The position numbers and the translations under genes were made by a program. A stretch of 34,616 nucleotides of DNA. Origin: Winogradskyella luteola (GTDB lineage Bacteria > Bacteroidota > Bacteroidia > Flavobacteriales > Flavobacteriaceae). The DNA lies in contig NZ_JAGSPD010000019.1 in assembly GCF_019203985.1 (NCBI RefSeq), positions 1 through 34,616 of the forward strand. Direction: 5' to 3'. The stretch's first letter is position 1. The number at the start of each line of letters is the position of its first letter. A model generated the notes under the pieces. The model did not search any database. It had not been told where the DNA came from and was given only the letters and a program-made list of their open reading frames with translations. Shown piece by piece: positions 25,515 to 33,790 of the stretch.

Positions 25515-28022
25515 TTGAAACACCTAACCTTTAAACTACTACTTGTAGTTTCTGCTTTTTTGGCATTCTCATGTTCTACAGCTAAAAAAGCCAGCAAATC
25601 GAAAAAAACTGACGCTACTGAAGCGGCAAAATCATCAGGAAAAAAGCCTGATAAAAATGATCCTAAACCTTACAATAAAGTCATTACAAAAGATGCTAAA
25701 AGTGATGAAGGTCTTTTTACAGTACATAGTTTAGACGATAAGTTTTATTATGAAATACCCGATTCTCTATTTAATAGAGAAATGTTAATGGTAACACGTA
25801 TTTCTAAAACTGCAAGCGGATTAGGTTTTGGAGGTGGAAAACAAAACGAACAGGTGTTACGTTGGGAGAAAAAAGGTAAAAAGGTAGTATTAAGAGTTGT
25901 GTCTTACAATGTTACTGCAGCAGATTCTCTTCCGGTTAACGAAGCTGTTAAAAACTCTAATTTCGAACCTGTTCTCTATACTTTTCCAATTAAAGCTTAC
26001 AGCAAGGATTCAACAAGTACTGTAATTGATGCCACGCCTTTATTTGAAAAAGATGTAAAGTCTTTAGGGTTGCCACAATTCAGAAGAACTCCCTACAAAG
26101 TATCGCGTTTAGAAAGTAATAAATCTTTCATCGAAAACATAAAGAGTTATCCGAGAAATATTGAAGCACGTCACGTAAAAACGTATGCTGCTGGTCGTCC
26201 ACCATCGAATTGGAGTACAGGAAGTATTTCTATAGAAATAAATAATTCTATGATTTTACTCCCAGATAACCCAATGAAACGCCGTTATTTTGATGAGCGT
26301 GTGGGCTGGTTTACCAGTAGCACAACAGATTATGGCTTAGAAGATCAAAAGAGTAAATCACTGACATATCTTGATCGTTGGAGATTAGAGGTAAAAGATG
26401 AAGATATTGAAAAATTTAAACGTGGTGAATTGGTAGTACCTAAGAAGCAGATCGTTTACTACATTGATAGAGCCACACCAAAAAAATGGAGAAAGTATAT
26501 TAAACAAGGTATAGAAGATTGGCAAGTGGCTTTTGAAGCTGCTGGTTTTAAAGATGCTATTATTGCTAAGGACCCTCCTACTCCAGAAGAAGATCCGGAG
26601 TGGACACCAGAAGATGTACGCTATTCTGTAGTGCGTTACTTGGCATCACCAATTCCAAATGCCAATGGCCCCCATGTAAGCGACCCAAGAACTGGAGAGA
26701 TTTTAGAAAGTGATATTAATTGGTACCATAATGTAATGTCTTTATTACGCGGATGGTTCTTTGTGCAAACTGCAGCTATTAATCCAGATGCGCAGAGCCC
26801 TCAATTTAAAGATGAAGTTATGGGACGTTTAATTCGTTTTGTATCTGCACATGAGGTAGGACATACACTTGGTCTACCTCATAATATGGGAAGTAGTGTT
26901 GCATATCCTGTCGAAAAATTACGTGATGCTGAGTTTACTCAAAAATACGGAACAGCTCCATCAATAATGGATTATGCACGCTTTAACTATGTAGCTCAGC
27001 CTGGTGATGAAGGTGTTGCTTTAATGCCAAATATTGGTGTCTACGACAAATATGCCATTGCTTGGGGTTACAGACCTATTTTAGACAAAACGGCTGAAGA
27101 AGAAAAAGAAATCCTCAACAAATGGATTGTAAAGCATGCTGGTGATCCGATGTACCGTTTTGGTCATCAACAAGTTGGTGATGTACACGATCCAAGTTCG
27201 CAAACCGAGGATTTGGGAGACAATGCTATGTTAGCAAGTGAATACGGTATTAAAAACTTAAAGCGCATTGTGCCAAACCTTATAGAGTGGACCACCGAAG
27301 CTGGCGAAGACTATGACGATTTACAAGAAATGTATGGGCATGTTATATCTCAATTTAACCGTTACATGGGGCATGTTTCTAATAATATTGGTGGGGTTTA
27401 TGAGCATTATAAAACTGCCGACCAAGATGGAGCGGTATATACAGCTGTGCCTAAAGCACATCAAAAAGAAGCGATGCAATTCATTCAAGATAACTTGTTT
27501 GATACACCAGATTGGTTAATTGATAAAACTATTTTTGACCGTATTGAATACTCAGGTTCAGTTGAGCGTGTTAGGGCGTTACAATCTAGAACATTGAATA
27601 ATATTTTGCGATTAGGAAGAATGCAACGTTTAATTGAAGCGCATACTTACGATAGTAATACGTACGCTTTAACTGAGATGATGAGCGATTTACGCAAAGG
27701 CATTTGGAGTGAGCTTCGTAGTGGCAAAAAAATAGATACCTACAGACGTAACCTACAACGAGCGCATATTGACAGACTAGCCTATTTAATGACAGCTAAA
27801 GACCAAAGAAAAGCTCCTGCATTTGGCGGTTATCAAAAATCCACTGCCGTTAATACAAGTCAGTCAGATATTAGAGCAGTTGTAAGAGCTGAATTAAAAA
27901 CATTACGCTCTCAACTAAGAAATGCTCGAGGTGGCGACTCCATGAGTAGAATGCATATTTCAGATGCCATTGAGCGTATCAATAATGTTTTAGACCCAAA
28001 AGTTGTTGTAACCAAGGGCTAA
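25515..28022 (+). CDS. Zinc-dependent metalloprotease lipoprotein (DUF5117/DUF4953 type)
   Basis: About 835 residues. The lipobox AFSC (Cys20 with the start used here) is followed by a long Lys/Ser/Ala linker. The zinc motif HEVGHTLGLPHN, near residue 446, is of the HExxHxxGxxHN metzincin type, followed by the Met-turn-like SIMDYARFNY. The family combines DUF5118, DUF5117 and DUF4953 segments and is predicted to act outside the inner membrane. The start is uncertain: TTG at 25515 gives a normal lipoprotein signal, while GTG at 25479 would add 12 residues. There is no ATG in frame before the signal. A strong terminator follows. Confidence 0.88.
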   Translation: MKHLTFKLLLVVSAFLAFSCSTAKKASKSKKTDATEAAKSSGKKPDKNDPKPYNKVITKDAKSDEGLFTVHSLDDKFYYEIPDSLFNREMLMVTRISKTASGLGFGGGKQNEQVLRWEKKGKKVVLRVVSYNVTAADSLPVNEAVKNSNFEPVLYTFPIKAYSKDSTSTVIDATPLFEKDVKSLGLPQFRRTPYKVSRLESNKSFIENIKSYPRNIEARHVKTYAAGRPPSNWSTGSISIEINNSMILLPDNPMKRRYFDERVGWFTSSTTDYGLEDQKSKSLTYLDRWRLEVKDEDIEKFKRGELVVPKKQIVYYIDRATPKKWRKYIKQGIEDWQVAFEAAGFKDAIIAKDPPTPEEDPEWTPEDVRYSVVRYLASPIPNANGPHVSDPRTGEILESDINWYHNVMSLLRGWFFVQTAAINPDAQSPQFKDEVMGRLIRFVSAHEVGHTLGLPHNMGSSVAYPVEKLRDAEFTQKYGTAPSIMDYARFNYVAQPGDEGVALMPNIGVYDKYAIAWGYRPILDKTAEEEKEILNKWIVKHAGDPMYRFGHQQVGDVHDPSSQTEDLGDNAMLASEYGIKNLKRIVPNLIEWTTEAGEDYDDLQEMYGHVISQFNRYMGHVSNNIGGVYEHYKTADQDGAVYTAVPKAHQKEAMQFIQDNLFDTPDWLIDKTIFDRIEYSGSVERVRALQSRTLNNILRLGRMQRLIEAHTYDSNTYALTEMMSDLRKGIWSELRSGKKIDTYRRNLQRAHIDRLAYLMTAKDQRKAPAFGGYQKSTAVNTSQSDIRAVVRAELKTLRSQLRNARGGDSMSRMHISDAIERINNVLDPKVVVTKG

Positions 28023-28040
28023 CTGAAAATAAATTACGTA

Positions 28041-28073
28041 AAAAAGGCTTCAAATTGACTTTGAAGCCTTTTT
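28041..28073 (+). terminator. Rho-independent terminator of the metalloprotease gene
   Basis: AAAAAGGCTTCAAA (28041-28054) and TTTGAAGCCTTTTT (28060-28073) form a perfect 14-bp stem with a 5-nt loop and a T run. It is 18 bp past the stop codon. The A and T runs make it usable in both directions. Confidence 0.9.
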
Positions 28074-28234
28074 TAATTTTATAACCCGTTATTTATAAAT
28101 TGATTAAACTTTATTTCATAATTATGAATACAAAAAATGTTAACTTTATAACAGCTCCAAATATTAATTGATGTATTAATCTTTTAAACCAACTACTTAT
28201 AAAAGTTAAACTCTTTTACTTTGTGTTTTTATCT

Positions 28235-29056
28235 TTATTTTAGGACATTCTTTATTGCCTTATGGTAAGCATCGAACTCAATAAGATTATTATGTCCTCC
28301 TCCTTCGACCGTAATGAAATCTAATTTTTCAATATTTAATTCTGAAAGTTTTTTACCTGAGGTGTAAGGTACCACAGCATCTTCTGTACCATGAATAATA
28401 GTTATTGGACATTTGGCGTCGATCAAATACTGATACGTTGGGAAATGGTACCTCAACAATTGCTTTACAGGAAACACAGGAAATCGATGCTTGGCAACAT
28501 CCAAAATACTGTAATAAGGGGTTTCTAAAATAAGTTGTTGGGGGCTGTTCTTTGAGGCTAAATATGAGGCGATCCCTGTGCCCAGAGATCTTCCGTATAA
28601 AGTGATTTCTGTTTCAGGATAATGACCCAAAAGATAATCATAGCAATATTTTGCGTCGTTGTACATTGCTGCTTCACTAAGCTTCCCCGTACTTTTTCCA
28701 TAGGTTCTATAGTCCATAACCAATACATCGTAGTTTTTCTTCACAAAGTATTCCGTAATATTTCCCCAGCGGCTTAAATCTCCTGCATTACCGTGAAAAT
28801 AGAGAATTACACCTTTAGGGTTATCAACTTTAAAATGAAGTGCATTTATGATGGCATCCTTTTCAGTCTTTAGAAATAATTCCTCAAAAGGATAATTAAA
28901 ACTGTATTGATAATCTTGTTGTAAAGTTGTTGGCAGAAACAAAATTTTTTCTTGAAAAAAATAAAGTGCAGATCCTATCATAGCATATAAACCTAAAAGA
29001 ATTATAATAAATCTTTTAAACTTTTTTCTTCGTTTTTTTTGATGAGTGAATAACAT
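28235..29056 (-). CDS. Membrane-anchored alpha/beta hydrolase (copy 1)
   Basis: 273 residues with a basic N-terminus and one transmembrane helix (about 15-34). The alpha/beta-hydrolase domain has the oxyanion motif YFHGNAG (87-92), nucleophile Ser157 in GRSLGTG, Asp226 in HGTEDAVVP and His255 in GGGHNNL. The layout resembles the YfhR/BEM46/ABHD13 group of serine hydrolases; the substrate is unknown. It overlaps the upstream paralog by 41 bp and is probably translationally coupled to it. Confidence 0.85.
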   Translation of the reverse strand: MLFTHQKKRRKKFKRFIIILLGLYAMIGSALYFFQEKILFLPTTLQQDYQYSFNYPFEELFLKTEKDAIINALHFKVDNPKGVILYFHGNAGDLSRWGNITEYFVKKNYDVLVMDYRTYGKSTGKLSEAAMYNDAKYCYDYLLGHYPETEITLYGRSLGTGIASYLASKNSPQQLILETPYYSILDVAKHRFPVFPVKQLLRYHFPTYQYLIDAKCPITIIHGTEDAVVPYTSGKKLSELNIEKLDFITVEGGGHNNLIEFDAYHKAIKNVLK

Positions 29057-29903
29057 TAATACTTGTAGTTTCTAAATCAATGGTTTTGGGTTGGCTATTA
29101 AGAATTTCATCTAGCATGTTGTGGTAAGCTTCAAAATTATTTAAATTCTTGTGTCCACCACCTATAACGGAATGCAACTTGGTTAGCTTAGGCTGTATCT
29201 GTGCTAATTTTACACTCGTTTTATAAGGAATCAGCTTATCGTGCGTACCGTGGATAATATGTATCGGACATTTTACGTACTTCAACCATTTGTAGGTAGG
29301 CAGCGGATATTTTATCAATAAGGACAAAGGCATAAAAGATGCATAACGTGCCGTAACTTTAGTTAAGCTATAATATGGAGCATCTAAGATGAGCATTTTG
29401 GGATTGTTTAAAGAAGCGAGTTTTGCTGCAAAACCAGAGCCCAATGAACGACCGTAAAGTATAATTCGGTCTTCGGTGGTTTGTTCCTTAATTTTATTAT
29501 AAACCAATTGCAAATCGCGTTTAATGGCTTTTTGAGAACGTTTTCCTGTGCTCTTTCCAAAGCCACGGTAATCGACCATCAACACATTATAACCATGTCT
29601 TGTAAAGTCTACAGCGAATTTCCCCCAACCTTTGATACTCTTTGAGTTTCCCTTGAGGTATAGTACAATACCCTTACTTTCTCCTTTGGGAAAAAACCGT
29701 AAACCATTAATTATCGCTCCATCTCTGGTTTCTAGGTTGTACTCCTTGGTTTCTTGGTTTTCGTAATCAAATAGAAAATCTTTGGGCAACTTTTCGGGCT
29801 TAAACAACATATAATCTTGCAAATAGTATAGTGCTATACTTATAGCAATATAAATCGCTAAGATTAATAAAAGAGTTGAAACCCAATACGGCATAGATGG
29901 CAT
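29016..29903 (-). CDS. Membrane-anchored alpha/beta hydrolase (copy 2, altered oxyanion motif)
   Basis: 295 residues with one N-terminal transmembrane helix (about 9-28). The triad is intact: Ser153 in GRSLGSG, Asp222 in HGTHDKLIP and His251 in GGGHKNL. The oxyanion motif reads LYLKGNSKS, with Lys84 where copy 1 has His in FHGN. It also has a Lys/Ser-rich tail beyond the usual domain end. It is a paralog of the overlapping downstream gene and probably arose by tandem duplication. The substrate is unknown. Confidence 0.83.
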   Translation of the reverse strand: MPSMPYWVSTLLLILAIYIAISIALYYLQDYMLFKPEKLPKDFLFDYENQETKEYNLETRDGAIINGLRFFPKGESKGIVLYLKGNSKSIKGWGKFAVDFTRHGYNVLMVDYRGFGKSTGKRSQKAIKRDLQLVYNKIKEQTTEDRIILYGRSLGSGFAAKLASLNNPKMLILDAPYYSLTKVTARYASFMPLSLLIKYPLPTYKWLKYVKCPIHIIHGTHDKLIPYKTSVKLAQIQPKLTKLHSVIGGGHKNLNNFEAYHNMLDEILNSQPKTIDLETTSINVIHSSKKTKKKV

Positions 29904-30032
29904 GTTACTTTCTACAAGATACCGAATTTAAATGATTAACTCAAAATAGTTAATACTAACTCCATCTTGTAAAAGAAAAATATACACATTGGGTGTAGGT
30001 TAAAGCTAAAGGCTAATTTCGATTATAAAAAA

Positions 30033-30974
30033 CTACTCTTTCAATAGCGTGTCAAAATATTGAATGGTATGCCCAAGACCTTCGCGCAAATTAATTTTAG
30101 GTTCCCAACCATTTAATTCTTTTTTTGCAAGGCTTATATCTGGTTGACGTTGCATCGGGTCGTCTTGAGGTAATGGCAGGTAAGTTATCTTGGATTTAGA
30201 ACCTGTTAAATCTATAACTTCTTTTGCCAATTGAAGCATGGTGAATTCAACCGGATTACCGATATTGACCGGCCCGGTGAAACCATCACGAGAATTCATC
30301 ATACGATGTGTACCTTCAATTAAATCATCTACATACTGAAAACTTCTAGTTTGCTTTCCATCACCAAAAATTGTGATATCATCACCTTTTAAGGCCTGAA
30401 CTATAAAATTAGATACCACTCTTCCATCCTGTGGGTGCATTCTAGGTCCATAAGTATTAAATATTCTAATAATCTTAATCTTTACATTATTCTCTTTATG
30501 GTAATCCATAAATAAGGTTTCCGCACAACGTTTGCCCTCATCGTAACAAGATCTTTGACCAATTGGGTTGACATTCCCCCAATAACTTTCTGGTTGTGGG
30601 TGCACTGTTGGGTCGCCATAGACTTCACTTGTAGAAGCTTGCAAAATTTTAGCTTTAACCCGTTTTGCAAGACCCAACATGTTTATGGCTCCCATTACGG
30701 AAGTCTTCACTGTTTTGATAGGGTTATACTGGTAATGTACCGGTGACGCTGGGCAGGCCAAGTTATATATTTCATCTACCTCAACCATATATGGATTGGT
30801 AATATCGTGTCGTACCAATTCAAAATAATGATGGTCCATTAAGTGTTCGATATTGCGTTTTGAGCCCGTAAAATAATTATCTAAACAAATGACCTCATTA
30901 CCTTCATTGAGTAGTCGTTCGCACAGATGTGACCCTACAAATCCCGCTCCACCTGTTACCAATATTTTTTTCAT
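30033..30974 (-). CDS. UDP-glucuronate decarboxylase (UDP-xylose synthase)
   Basis: 313 residues of the extended short-chain dehydrogenase/reductase type. It has the NAD-binding motif [10 protein letters not shown] (7-16), [10 protein letters not shown] with Glu117, the catalytic pair Tyr144-Lys148 in YDEGK, and [10 protein letters not shown] and [12 protein letters not shown]. These, with [12 protein letters not shown], are characteristic of the enzyme that converts UDP-glucuronate to UDP-xylose, a precursor of surface polysaccharides. No glycosyltransferase or other polysaccharide gene is nearby, so the gene stands alone here. A hairpin (30996-31022) lies 22 bp before the start. Confidence 0.92.
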   Translation of the reverse strand: MKKILVTGGAGFVGSHLCERLLNEGNEVICLDNYFTGSKRNIEHLMDHHYFELVRHDITNPYMVEVDEIYNLACPASPVHYQYNPIKTVKTSVMGAINMLGLAKRVKAKILQASTSEVYGDPTVHPQPESYWGNVNPIGQRSCYDEGKRCAETLFMDYHKENNVKIKIIRIFNTYGPRMHPQDGRVVSNFIVQALKGDDITIFGDGKQTRSFQYVDDLIEGTHRMMNSRDGFTGPVNIGNPVEFTMLQLAKEVIDLTGSKSKITYLPLPQDDPMQRQPDISLAKKELNGWEPKINLREGLGHTIQYFDTLLKE

Positions 30975-30995
30975 GTATATTTTTTATAAATAAGC

Positions 30996-31022
30996 GCTTA
31001 AAAATAAGACTTTATTTTAAGC
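30996..31022 (-). promoter_or_regulatory. Hairpin upstream of the UDP-glucuronate decarboxylase gene
   Basis: GCTTAAAAATAA (30996-31007) and TTATTTTAAGC (31012-31022) form an almost perfect stem with one extra A and a 4-nt loop. It could be part of the 5' untranslated region. No function is known. Confidence 0.35.
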
Positions 31023-31373
31023 TAATTAATAAAACCCATAAATTGACGGCAGACTTATATATAGATAGTGAACCAGCAAGGAACATACAAGTGCATTTAA
31101 GTTTCTACATGTTGCAGTGCAAACATTAACAAACAAATTGATAAGTGTCCCTATATATTTGATAAACGCTGTTTTTTTAATGAATAAGAGGTTATTTTAC
31201 ATTTAGTTAGCACATTTTTCTAGCACTTTATTCAAGACGGGCAAAATTACGTACAACTTTCCTTTTATGCTGTGTTTGCTTGCCGAGGGCAGCATACGTA
31301 ATATAACGTGAGTTCGGCATAAGATTCAAGTACCGTATAATTTAAAATGCTGTTATTTAAGTAGTTGGAATCG

Positions 31374-31483
31374 TCACTTCGAGTGTGTTTTAGACCCAAA
31401 AGAGAAAAATGTATCGAGAAGTTGTTTTTTTTAATAATTCTCGATACAATTTCTTCGTTCCTCAGAAATCACTCGAATTGACA
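31374..31483. repeat. Dispersed palindromic repeat, copy D
   Basis: Two nested inverted repeats are readable. The outer arms GTCACTTCGAGTG (31374-31386) and CACTCGAATTGAC (31471-31483) differ at one of 13 positions. The inner arms GTATCGAGAA (31412-31421) and TTCTCGATAC (31439-31448) are perfect. Copy C shares GTCACTTCGAG and TGTATCGAGAAGT with it. Confidence 0.8.
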
Positions 31484-31559
31484 ATCAATCTTTTATACCT
31501 TGGGTGTTCTATTATTATATCAACTCACGTTAATATACAAACCGTTGTGTACAGTATTT

Positions 31560-31892
31560 TTATTCTAATTCCATTTTTTCGTTTATGGTTTTAGTGCAAA
31601 ATGGGGTTCCACTTTTAGAAGGGTTCCATCCTAATTCCAACGCCTGTTGAATCCATTTAGCAATATCAGAAGGCTTTACTGGATTAACAATTTCGGTACC
31701 GATGTCCTTTGGGTGATTTCGGTCTGTATATATAAATAGACTCGTTCCGGGGTTTTCTTCTAGTTCAATGGCTACATGCAATTTTCCAATTCCATAGTCG
31801 GACTGAGTATAGGTAGCTTTTTTACGGATTAACCATCTAAAGTTTAGCTTATTAACTACTATTTTTCTTGTTCCTTTTTTGGGTATTGCCAT
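31560..31892 (-). CDS. Small basic protein of the MAIPKKG-type family, function unknown
   Basis: 110 residues, soluble, starting MAIPKKGTRKIVVNKLNFRW. I recall this start from a family of uncharacterised short bacterial proteins, but no name or function. After it come a beta-rich middle (LHVAIELEENPGTSLFIYTDR) and a helical part (PSDIAKWIQQALELGWNPSKSG). The start is supported by this family-like N-terminus. It overlaps the upstream DUF4279-like gene by 41 bp, so the two are probably one transcription unit and may work together. The 3' side is a non-coding spacer with AACGTGAGTT. Confidence 0.7.
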   Translation of the reverse strand: MAIPKKGTRKIVVNKLNFRWLIRKKATYTQSDYGIGKLHVAIELEENPGTSLFIYTDRNHPKDIGTEIVNPVKPSDIAKWIQQALELGWNPSKSGTPFCTKTINEKMELE

Positions 31893-32595
31893 TTCTCTTC
31901 GTTGAATTTATATATTCTTTTTCGATAGGGGTTGGCATTGTTTTTCCACTCGCTAAAAAATGAAAACCAATGGGTACTTCTAAATTACTTATTTCACTTA
32001 TTAAGCTTGCATTAAGGCTTAATTCCCCGAGGTTTCCCGTGCCAATATGATATTCTATTACTACACTTATAGACGCATTTGCTTTCTCTACTAATTTTTG
32101 TACGCCCTCTGTGTCAGTTTTTAAAATGTTTACTAGTTTTTTTATCTTCTCTAGAACACTTTCTGGGTAAGAATCTATGCTAATAGTTAAACTACTATAG
32201 TTATATTTTATTGAACTGCCTTTAATGGCTACATCCCCTTTATTTCTAATTTTAGTTGGTTCTATTTTTGTAAAACTTTTTAAGACCTCGCCACTATAGG
32301 TTTTTGACATTGCCGAGAAATTAACTCTATTCCAAGATTCAGTGTAAATGCCATTCACCTTTTTTAAATGTATGTCAACACAAATCGCAAAATGGAATCT
32401 TTCATCTTTTACTGGCACATATACTATAGCTATTTTATCGTTCTTATAGTTAAATGCGTCTAAATCTATTCGGGTGATTTTTATTTTGCCATTTTCTTCT
32501 ATGAATGTGTGTGTTTCTAAAAGTATAATACTCCACTCATTAGTTGGGTTTTTTAGTTCTTTAAGTGCTATGTCTATTATCTGTTGCTTGTTCAA
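31852..32595 (-). CDS. DUF4279-like protein with extra N-terminal region, possible immunity protein
   Basis: 247 residues. The N-terminal ~90 residues (MNKQQIIDIALKELKN...) are an unassigned alpha/beta region. Residues about 93-225 have the layout of DUF4279: a YSGEVLKSFTKIEPTKIRNKG start, a beta strand of the SLTISIDSYPE type, a helix with LVEKANAS, then SVVIEYHIGTGNLGELSLNASLISEI and a final strand FHFLASG. Proteins of this type occur beside polymorphic toxins as immunity proteins, but no toxin is visible here. It overlaps the MAIPKKG-type gene by 41 bp. The family call rests on recall and pattern. Confidence 0.6.
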   Translation of the reverse strand: MNKQQIIDIALKELKNPTNEWSIILLETHTFIEENGKIKITRIDLDAFNYKNDKIAIVYVPVKDERFHFAICVDIHLKKVNGIYTESWNRVNFSAMSKTYSGEVLKSFTKIEPTKIRNKGDVAIKGSSIKYNYSSLTISIDSYPESVLEKIKKLVNILKTDTEGVQKLVEKANASISVVIEYHIGTGNLGELSLNASLISEISNLEVPIGFHFLASGKTMPTPIEKEYINSTKRNGNTQKRNKKNSS

Positions 32596-32599
32596 TGAT

Positions 32600-32726
32600 T
32601 TTGTTGCTTTATATTGTCTAGTCCTAAAATATGGCTACAGGTTAACGTTGATTTACGCTGTTAGTTGTATACCTTATTTGGTGTTTCATGTTTATACTTT
32701 TGTTTTATTAGTTAAATCGCTGTTGT
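32600..32726. other. Non-coding spacer between accessory genes
   Basis: An AT-rich stretch between the DUF4279-like gene and the split gene. On the minus strand it has two similar blocks, ACAACAGCGATTTAAC and CTAACAGCGTAAATCAAC, 54 nt apart, the second followed by GTTAACCTGTAGCC. Such blocks resemble cassette spacers in other Bacteroidota from memory. No promoter or terminator is clear. Confidence 0.35.
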
Positions 32727-33416
32727 TTATATATTGTGTTGTAGGTAGTTGTTCTTTCTAATCATCATGTGTTTTTCTAACCAGTGATTAGGATATCTAT
32801 TCTCTTTTTGGGAAAACCAGTTAAAAATTAACTCGAGCTTTTCTGTCCTATTGTATAGATAGCACAAATCGATGAGCATGGGTGCTTTTTGGTATGACGT
32901 TGAACTATATCCTGAAAGATAAAAATTTAAAATGCCATCAAAGTTTGACATCATATGAAAGAATCTGAAACCTACAGTTGATATATTCTTTGCTATTTCA
33001 TTAGAAAGCTCAATATTATCTTTTTTTGAGAAGTCCACACTTTTCAAAAAATTGGCTTTTGAACCATCCAACGCAAAGAGAGTGCTGTCCCAATGGTGTT
33101 TCCCTTTAGTTTCTCCAATTTTCCCTAAGGTATTGCCATGATTTAGAGCTGGGTTATTTTTTAAATATTTTCGATAATTACTATTGCGGACTTCAAAACT
33201 TGGATTAAATATGCACATTCCGCTAGCGGTATTATAACGCTGCCCATTAAATTAAACTATCCATTCGAAATCATTCTGTTCACTTTTTAAAGTGGACCCA
33301 GTTTTGAGGATTTTAAAAGTGGTAAATTCTATTTGAGGTAGAATATAATTTTCTAATATTTTAATAAACCGCTCTTGGGGTTTATATCCTTTATAAAGAA
33401 ATTGTATTGTACTCAT
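32727..33416 (-). pseudogene. Gene split by one in-frame stop (weakly DUF4304-like)
   Basis: Two readings in the same frame join exactly. An ORF starts at ATG 33416 and reads MSTIQFLYKGYKPQERFIKI...NDFEWIV, then TAA at 33252-33254. It continues FNGQRYNTASG into the ORF from ATG 33218 (163 residues, MCIFNPSFEVRNSNYRKYL...). The join makes a continuous protein of about 229 residues with one nonsense codon, and the sequence around the stop reads as ordinary protein. The shape (LYKGYKPQERFIKILENYILPQ, a DFEWIV strand, later IAKNISTVGFRFFHMMSNFDGIL) loosely resembles DUF4304. The ATG overlaps the preceding reading's TGA by ATGA. A sequencing error or a real mutation are both possible. Annotated alone, the 163-residue part (32727-33218) would be an intact hypothetical protein. 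Confidence 0.6.
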
Positions 33417-33427
33417 TGCTTTAATTG

Positions 33428-33500
33428 GTTGCGGTCTCGGCTATGAACAGTTGCGTGGGTTAGCACGGACTTTTGCAAATACACGACAAGCTGAAAATTC
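33428..33500 (-). repeat. Cassette-like spacer block
   Basis: On the minus strand it reads, in parts, CTTGTCGTGTATTTGCAAAA, then CGTGCTAACCCACGC and GTTCATAGCCGAGACCGC. I recall very similar blocks between accessory genes in flavobacterial genomes. CGTG/CACG around CTAACC can form a small hairpin. It lies just before the ATG of the split gene. The memory match is not verified. Confidence 0.35.
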
Positions 33501-33640
33501 CGCAGGAATAAAAAGCTCATAATTAGGGTGATATGATGCAAAAATATCCCAAAATGTTGGGTTGTTTGGGTTCTCAGTTTTGATGAATTCATTAAAAACT
33601 TCTTTGGGCTTTTTTCTTCAATCCAAAATTTTTGTTTCAT
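33441..33640 (-). pseudogene. Short gene with a frameshift in an A6 run, function unknown
   Basis: From ATG 33640 the frame reads MKQKFWIEEK and then turns into a low-quality sequence of 75 residues to 33413. If the A run at 33610-33615 (minus strand) had one more A, the frame would continue as KPKEVFNEFIKTENPNNPTF, WDIFASYHPNYELFIPAEF and end at TAG 33441, 66 residues in all. This second reading looks like real protein, unlike the first. The last 20 or so codons fall on a block (about 33441-33500) that looks like a non-coding spacer repeat, so the gene may also be cut there. No family was recognised. Confidence 0.45.
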
Positions 33641-33790
33641 CTTTTACTATAATTACTTAGAACTGTCTTGTGTATGAATATTAGCGGGGTTTCTAAGCAC
33701 TTCACTATTAAACCGCTATTTTGTTTATTTTAAATTTGCCAAATCGCCCTACTTTACGTACATCTCTTGTTAGTGGCTGCCATTTTTGGT

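Larger units (their letters stand above)
30975..31559. other. 585-bp gene-free boundary region with several inverted repeats
   Basis: No ORF here is credible. It contains the hairpin at 30996-31022 and ATTACGTA/TACGTAAT (31246-31253, 31295-31302). A nested TATGCTG/CAGCATA pair lies at 31266-31272 and 31290-31296. Palindromic repeat copy D and the two copies of TAACGTGAGTT in inverted orientation (31304-31314 and 31522-31532) follow. It separates the core genes from the accessory block to its right. Confidence 0.65.

Noticed and set aside
31409..31594. Plus-strand ORF of 61 codons
   Set aside because: It lies on palindromic repeat D and in the boundary spacer, and overlaps the end of a minus-strand gene. 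Its protein has no recognisable features.
32474..32761. Plus-strand ORF of 95 codons, hydrophobic
   Set aside because: It is antisense to the start of the DUF4279-like gene and the spacer; its hydrophobicity comes from the AT-rich complement of Lys and Asn codons.
33413..33640. 75-residue reading as an intact gene
   Set aside because: After the A6 run its composition is unlike real protein, while the +1 A reading is protein-like. Programmed frameshifting was considered, but no slippery site with a downstream structure is evident.
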